A DNA stretch of 18,354 bases, from positions 1-18,354 of the forward strand of contig JAADFL010000146.1 in NCBI GenBank assembly GCA_013152945.1, in the 5' to 3' direction. This stretch comes from Deltaproteobacteria bacterium. GTDB taxonomy: Bacteria > Myxococcota_A > JAADFL01. A program made the position numbers and the translations under genes. The notes beneath the pieces are model-generated. The model made no database searches, was not told the origin of the DNA, and saw only the letters and a program-made list of their open reading frames with translations. Below are positions 15,080-18,354 of this stretch, piece by piece; position 1 is the stretch's first letter, and each line of letters opens with the position of its first letter.

Positions 15080-16809
15080 TTAGTCAGGAATATCCTGGGA
15101 AACGCCTGCAAAAAGGCCTCGGGTGTTGGCGGGCCCTGCGGGCAGGCATAGGGATTGTAATGGAGCCGGATGTTTATGCCGTCTATATCCTTATCACCCA
15201 CTGTCACAGGATTCTGTTCATAGACGCCAAAAGGATCTTCGAAACATTCGTACGCGTCAGGTTTGTTTTCGTGGGGACCATAGTTGATGAAATTGTTGTA
15301 CGCCCTTATGTTCACAGGCCCAATATCTTTCGGCACTTTCAGTTCGAAGGGACCGGGTTTCTTGATCCAAACCGTGGATATTGGCTGGCCCTTCAGGGCC
15401 GAGGGATCCTCCGATGTCTTCACGGCCTGGACCAAAATATACCCCTTGTAGTAATGGGCATAGTCAACTGTTCCCTTTACGGTTACAGTATCCGTCAATG
15501 GCAGAAGGATATTCAAAGCATCATTTACACTGTCATAGAGCGCCCTGCCGGGTAAATTGGGAATCAGTTCCATGTCCTCGGTGGGCCACTCTGCCAGGAT
15601 CTCCCCTTTATCCGGAAAGTACATATTCTTTTTTGTAGCAAAATCCTGTTTCCCATTCTTATCTATCCATGCACAATAATGGACAGAAGCAAGGCCTGGA
15701 AATTTGAGCTCCAGTTCCAGCACACCCGGGGAATCCACGGCAATCGTCTCATTCATCGAGGGATCCAGCCCATCCTCGTCATCCACCAGGGTTGCGCACG
15801 AATATGGCGGAGGGGGGTGCTTGGAACTATAATTAGGTAGACTTAAATTGTAACCGAAAACCAAAGTGCCATCCAGCGGCTTATCATAGATTATGTTAAT
15901 CCTCATGGTTGCTCTTATATCGCATACATCTCCCAGTCCATCCCCGTCCGAATCATGCTGATTGGCATTGTAGTTCTGTGGACAGTTATCCCAGAAATCA
16001 TCATATCCGTCCTTGTCCGTGTCAGGCCAGTCAGTAAAAGGCTCCTCGTATTCCCATTCCCCTTCAGCCTCGGGTCCAACGTCGGCGTCCTGAAACAACT
16101 CGGCTTCTGCATCCGGTTCGTTTTCAAGCCCGAATCCGGCTACGACCGAGTAGTCGCCGCCTCCTTGAACCGCCTTTATCAGGATATAGTACACTCCCGA
16201 ATCAACCGGCAAGATAATCTCTTGATCAGGTGAATCCTCGATGCCCCTGGCATTGTATAATTGTTCGGTCGGTATCTTTCCCTTTCTTATCCAGAGGTGG
16301 AATATCGAACCATCCTGCCCGTCCAACCGAACGGTCAGGTCTCCCTTTTCTTGAATTTGGATGATATAACAATGTTCGTCCCCTTCCTGGATCCAGGAAG
16401 GATGTTTCCTACCAAGGTCGAGATCGTCACAATCATTGTTTGTATCCGTGCCCGTGCCGGTGTCAACATCAGTATCAGTATCACTGTCGGTGTCGATATC
16501 CGTGTCGATATCGGTGTCGATGTCCGTGTCGGTATCCGTGTCCGTATCCGTGTCGGTATCCGTGTCGGTATCAGTGTCCGTATCCGTATCTGTATCACCA
16601 AGTTTTATACATTTGCCGTGCAAGCAGGTCTTTCCACTATCACAATCACTATTCGTTTTGCATTGGCTCACCGGAGCCACGCATTTTCCGTTTAGACAGA
16701 CCTTGCCTGATGAACAATCGCTGCTGGACTTGCACGAATCCCCGCTGCATCCTTGAAAAGGAACAAGTAACAAGACCATTACAGAAAAGCTGAAAATATT
16801 GCGAATCAC
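15076..16809 (-). CDS. Asp-Thr-repeat lipoprotein with PPC-like and thrombospondin type 3 domains
   Basis: I place the start at GTG 16809-16807: GGAGGT sits six bases upstream and the protein (577 residues) then begins MIRNIFSFSV, a proper signal. The longer frame from 16848 lacks a ribosome site. The lipobox-like FQGC gives C21 as the likely lipidated residue (F at -3 is unusual). Then come two four-Cys repeats (26-43, 50-67, SDCxSGKxCLxGKC), an Asp-Thr tract (72-123) and a β-domain like prepeptidase C-terminal (PPC) domains (about 135-230). Next are two thrombospondin type 3 repeats (DTDKDGYDDFWDNCP and DSDGDGLGDVCD, probably Ca-binding) and two C-terminal β-sandwich regions (about 300-420, 440-555). 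It is the first gene of the operon and is coupled to the radical SAM gene. A surface-exposed role is likely; ligand unknown. Confidence 0.85.
   Translation of the reverse strand: MIRNIFSFSVMVLLLVPFQGCSGDSCKSSSDCSSGKVCLNGKCVAPVSQCKTNSDCDSGKTCLHGKCIKLGDTDTDTDTDTDTDTDTDTDTDTDTDIDTDIDTDIDTDSDTDTDVDTGTGTDTNNDCDDLDLGRKHPSWIQEGDEHCYIIQIQEKGDLTVRLDGQDGSIFHLWIRKGKIPTEQLYNARGIEDSPDQEIILPVDSGVYYILIKAVQGGGDYSVVAGFGLENEPDAEAELFQDADVGPEAEGEWEYEEPFTDWPDTDKDGYDDFWDNCPQNYNANQHDSDGDGLGDVCDIRATMRINIIYDKPLDGTLVFGYNLSLPNYSSKHPPPPYSCATLVDDEDGLDPSMNETIAVDSPGVLELELKFPGLASVHYCAWIDKNGKQDFATKKNMYFPDKGEILAEWPTEDMELIPNLPGRALYDSVNDALNILLPLTDTVTVKGTVDYAHYYKGYILVQAVKTSEDPSALKGQPISTVWIKKPGPFELKVPKDIGPVNIRAYNNFINYGPHENKPDAYECFEDPFGVYEQNPVTVGDKDIDGINIRLHYNPYACPQGPPTPEAFLQAFPRIFLTK
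16441..16596 (-). repeat. hexanucleotide minisatellite encoding the Asp-X linker
   Basis: This 156-base tract has about 26 six-base units of the form GA(T/C)AC(G/A/C/T), with GATATC/GACATC variants giving Asp-Ile. It encodes an Asp-Thr/Asp-Ile/Asp-Val linker. The six-base period keeps length changes in frame, so linker length could vary between strains. The reverse reading gives a long Val-Ser frame that is a shadow. Confidence 0.85.
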
Positions 16810-17306
16810 CCCTTCACCTCCTGTGGCGGGCTCTCGTCGGTAATACACTCAAAGATCATTTTTAACATAATACATCATTCGGCATGATATTAAAAGGACA
16901 TGAGAAATGGCCATGAGCAAATATTATGAGAAAAACCTTGATTCCGCATCAAGAGTCGGGGAATAAGGACATATTTCCGGCTACTGAACCTTGAAGAAAG
17001 CAAACTCACTGTTATCGGAATCATGGCGATCGTCACCCCAGCAGGGAGATGGGCAGGGGTTGAGTGAGTTTGGCCATTTTTCAAAGTGATCGGCATCAAG
17101 TCGCTGAATTAAACACAATCTGCAAAACACCCCTAAACACTGTGGTCAGGACAATCGAAGGGCATACATAATCCATTATAATTCGTTATTTTTATTGTTT
17201 ATCCGGGGTCGGTCACAACTCTATATTGAAAAGTCAAATAGGGTTAAGTATTACGTGGTAATAGAGATTGGGAAGAACAAGGAGCTAGGCAGAAAACTGC
17301 AATGCT
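16810..17306. other. 497-base divergent intergenic region with promoter-like sites and inverted repeats
   Basis: No gene is supported here. Towards the lipoprotein (minus), TATTAT (16872-16867) is a good -10 but has no good -35; a small ATCAT/ATGAT inverted repeat lies just upstream of it. Towards the + gene, an exact TATAAT (17177-17182) is followed by an AT-rich run, also without a clear -35. CAAACTCACT (17001-17010) and AGTGAGTTTG (17063-17072) are perfect 10-base inverted arms 52 bases apart. A short minus-strand frame (16890-17099) has no ribosome site or recognisable motif. Confidence 0.45.
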
Positions 17307-18164
17307 ATGTGGTGGAAGATAATTCTATTCGCAATCATTGGGTTGGCGGCAATAATTGCCGTTGTAATGGTATATGGATCTCTTCGCTGGCAATCCCTTA
17401 CGAAAATGATGCATGCCAATCTGGAGGCGGCGCATTTTCCCGTTGAGTCTACGAGATATGAATCCAAGGAATTAAATGGATTACCTGCACCGGTGCAACG
17501 CTACTTTCGTGCCGTACTTACGGACGGGCAACCAGTGGTCTCGGCCGTCACCATTGAGCATACCGGCACCTTCAATATGAGCGAAACGGACGAACAATGG
17601 AAGCCGTTCACTTCAAGCCAGCGAGTGATAACCAAACGAGAGGGATTTATCTGGGATGGCAGAATCAAAATAATGCCCGGTTTGAGTGTGTGTGTACATG
17701 ACGCCTACATCGCTGGTGAAGGAATCCTTTATGCATCGCTTTTTGGGCTGGTATCACTGGCGGATCTACGGGGAACGCCTGAGATGGCCAGTGGTGAGTT
17801 GATGCGCTTCTTTGCAGAAGCCGCCTGGTATCCAACAGCGCTGTTGCCAACCCAAGGCGTGCAGTGGGAAGCTTTAAACGATTTCTCTGCCAAGGCCACT
17901 TTGACAGACGGTGAAACTACGGTGACGTTACTGTTCCGCTTCAATGAAAAGGGCCTGATCAGCTCTGTCCGTGCCGAGGCGCGGGGACGCGAGGTTAGCG
18001 GCGAGATGGTTCCGACACCATGGGAAGGCCGATGGTGGAATTATGAGCTGCGCCATGGAATGCGCATTCCAATAGAAGGAGAAGTGGCATGGATACTTTC
18101 CAAAGGTCCGAAACCTTACTGGCGAGGTCGCATAAAAAGAATCAATTATGAGTTTGCACAATGA
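17307..18164 (+). CDS. membrane-anchored DUF6544/DUF6920-type protein
   Basis: The 285-residue product has one N-terminal membrane helix (about 4-23), then a soluble domain with phrases I associate with the DUF6544/DUF6920 family. These are LPAPVQRYFRAV (59-70), EGFIWDGRIKIMPGLSV, DAYIAGEG, FGLVSLADLRG, AAWYPTALLPTQGVQWEAL (172-190), NDFSAKATLTDG (191-202) and PYWRGRIKRINYEF at the C-terminus. No enzymatic role is known to me; the shape suggests a lipid-binding or outer-membrane-lipoprotein-carrier-like β fold (inference). The DUF number is from memory. The start at ATG 17307 has no close Shine-Dalgarno; GGAG is about 22 bases upstream. It is a lone + gene next to a divergent operon; its AT-rich leader may mark acquired DNA. 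Confidence 0.75.
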   Translation: MWWKIILFAIIGLAAIIAVVMVYGSLRWQSLTKMMHANLEAAHFPVESTRYESKELNGLPAPVQRYFRAVLTDGQPVVSAVTIEHTGTFNMSETDEQWKPFTSSQRVITKREGFIWDGRIKIMPGLSVCVHDAYIAGEGILYASLFGLVSLADLRGTPEMASGELMRFFAEAAWYPTALLPTQGVQWEALNDFSAKATLTDGETTVTLLFRFNEKGLISSVRAEARGREVSGEMVPTPWEGRWWNYELRHGMRIPIEGEVAWILSKGPKPYWRGRIKRINYEFAQ

Positions 18165-18167
18165 TCG

Positions 18168-18192
18168 CACAAGTCCCCCCCCACAAGTCCCC
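18168..18192 (+). repeat. short direct repeat after the last gene
   Basis: CACAAGTCCCC occurs at 18168-18178 and again at 18182-18192, 14 bases apart, starting four bases after the stop codon of the preceding gene. This looks like a slippage duplication in a C-rich stretch. No function is suggested. Confidence 0.5.
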
Positions 18193-18247
18193 ACCCAGGT
18201 TGATTTTGAAGGCACCCAAAATATGCCGTCATTTCATGGTGTTGTAG

Positions 18248-18267
18248 GGGCGGTTCGCGAACCGCCC
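18248..18267. repeat. perfect 20-base palindrome (REP-like element)
   Basis: GGGCGGTTCG is followed directly by its reverse complement CGAACCGCCC, with TGTAG before and ATGCGAG after. I recall similar GTAGGGGCGGTTCGCGAACC-type palindromes as dispersed elements in several environmental genomes. It lies 84 bases past the stop of the preceding gene. No T-run follows, so it is not a standard terminator. The rest of the window end (18268-18354) is C/T-rich and shows no gene. Confidence 0.6.
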
Positions 18268-18354
18268 ATGCGAGATTCGAGCCAAGCAATTTATATTTTT
18301 GTCTCTTGGACCAGGTCAGCTTTCCTCCACCCTCACCCCCTTTTATCCCCCTCT

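Noticed and set aside
16441-16596. CRISPR-like array
   Set aside because: The six-base units have no spacers, lie inside a reading frame and encode Asp-X pairs.
16436-16756. Plus-strand frames with long Val-Ser or Tyr-Pro-Cys-Arg repeats
   Set aside because: They are the antisense of the Asp-Thr hexanucleotide tract of the lipoprotein gene.
13808-16809. Radical SAM plus lipoprotein as a peptide-modifying (RiPP) pair
   Set aside because: There is no short precursor gene, no recognition-element domain and no SPASM-type C-terminal Cys cluster, so I do not claim it, though the coupling is notable.

Overview
The window looks like a chromosomal segment of an uncultured delta-type proteobacterium, most likely Myxococcota or a related Deltaproteobacteria lineage. 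Three things support this: a secreted M64 peptidase ends in a MYXO-CTERM-like Cys-Gly-Cys plus membrane-helix plus basic tail; a lipoprotein carries the long Asp-Thr linker and thrombospondin type 3 repeats seen in that group; and an exported HEAT-repeat protein has an AgmX/TonB-like C-terminal domain. The taxonomic call is inference; no rRNA gene is present.

Layout. (1) 179-1312 (+) is asnA, ammonia-dependent asparagine synthetase, with a candidate promoter overlapped by an inverted repeat. (2) 1577-7458 (-) is the protein quality-control operon tig-clpP-clpX-lon (trigger factor, ClpP peptidase, ClpX unfoldase, Lon protease), tightly spaced, with GTG starts for clpP and clpX. (3) 7492-8277 (-) holds six tRNA genes, in transcription order Pro(TGG), Arg(TCT), Arg(TCG), Lys(CTT), Lys(CTT), Leu(TAG). 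They lie behind a recognisable sigma70-type promoter and run straight into tig. (4) 8415-10466 (-) holds a Memo-family protein gene followed by the exported HEAT/AgmX-like protein gene. A MotA/TolQ/ExbB-like membrane protein gene (10609-11304, +) is divergent from them. (5) 11551-16809 (-) is a compact four-gene operon: a Cys-rich, Asp-Thr-repeat lipoprotein; a radical SAM enzyme resembling the MJ0619/tetraether-lipid-synthase (Tes) type; a small exported protein resembling the N-terminal domain of M64 peptidases; and an M64 metallopeptidase with a MYXO-CTERM-like anchor. Two of the three junctions are 4-base ATGA overlaps. (6) 17307-18164 (+) is a membrane-anchored DUF6544/DUF6920-type protein behind an AT-rich leader, followed by a perfect 20-base palindrome.

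How the parts fit. The tRNA/tig/clp/lon block is housekeeping: tRNA supply, ribosome-bound folding, and degradation by ClpXP and Lon. The most unusual part is the four-gene operon. It joins a cytoplasmic radical SAM enzyme to three envelope proteins, two of which may be the separated halves of one M64 peptidase architecture. No function is established; surface-protein processing or lipid modification at the cell envelope is the inference to test. All family assignments come from motifs read by eye, with no database search.
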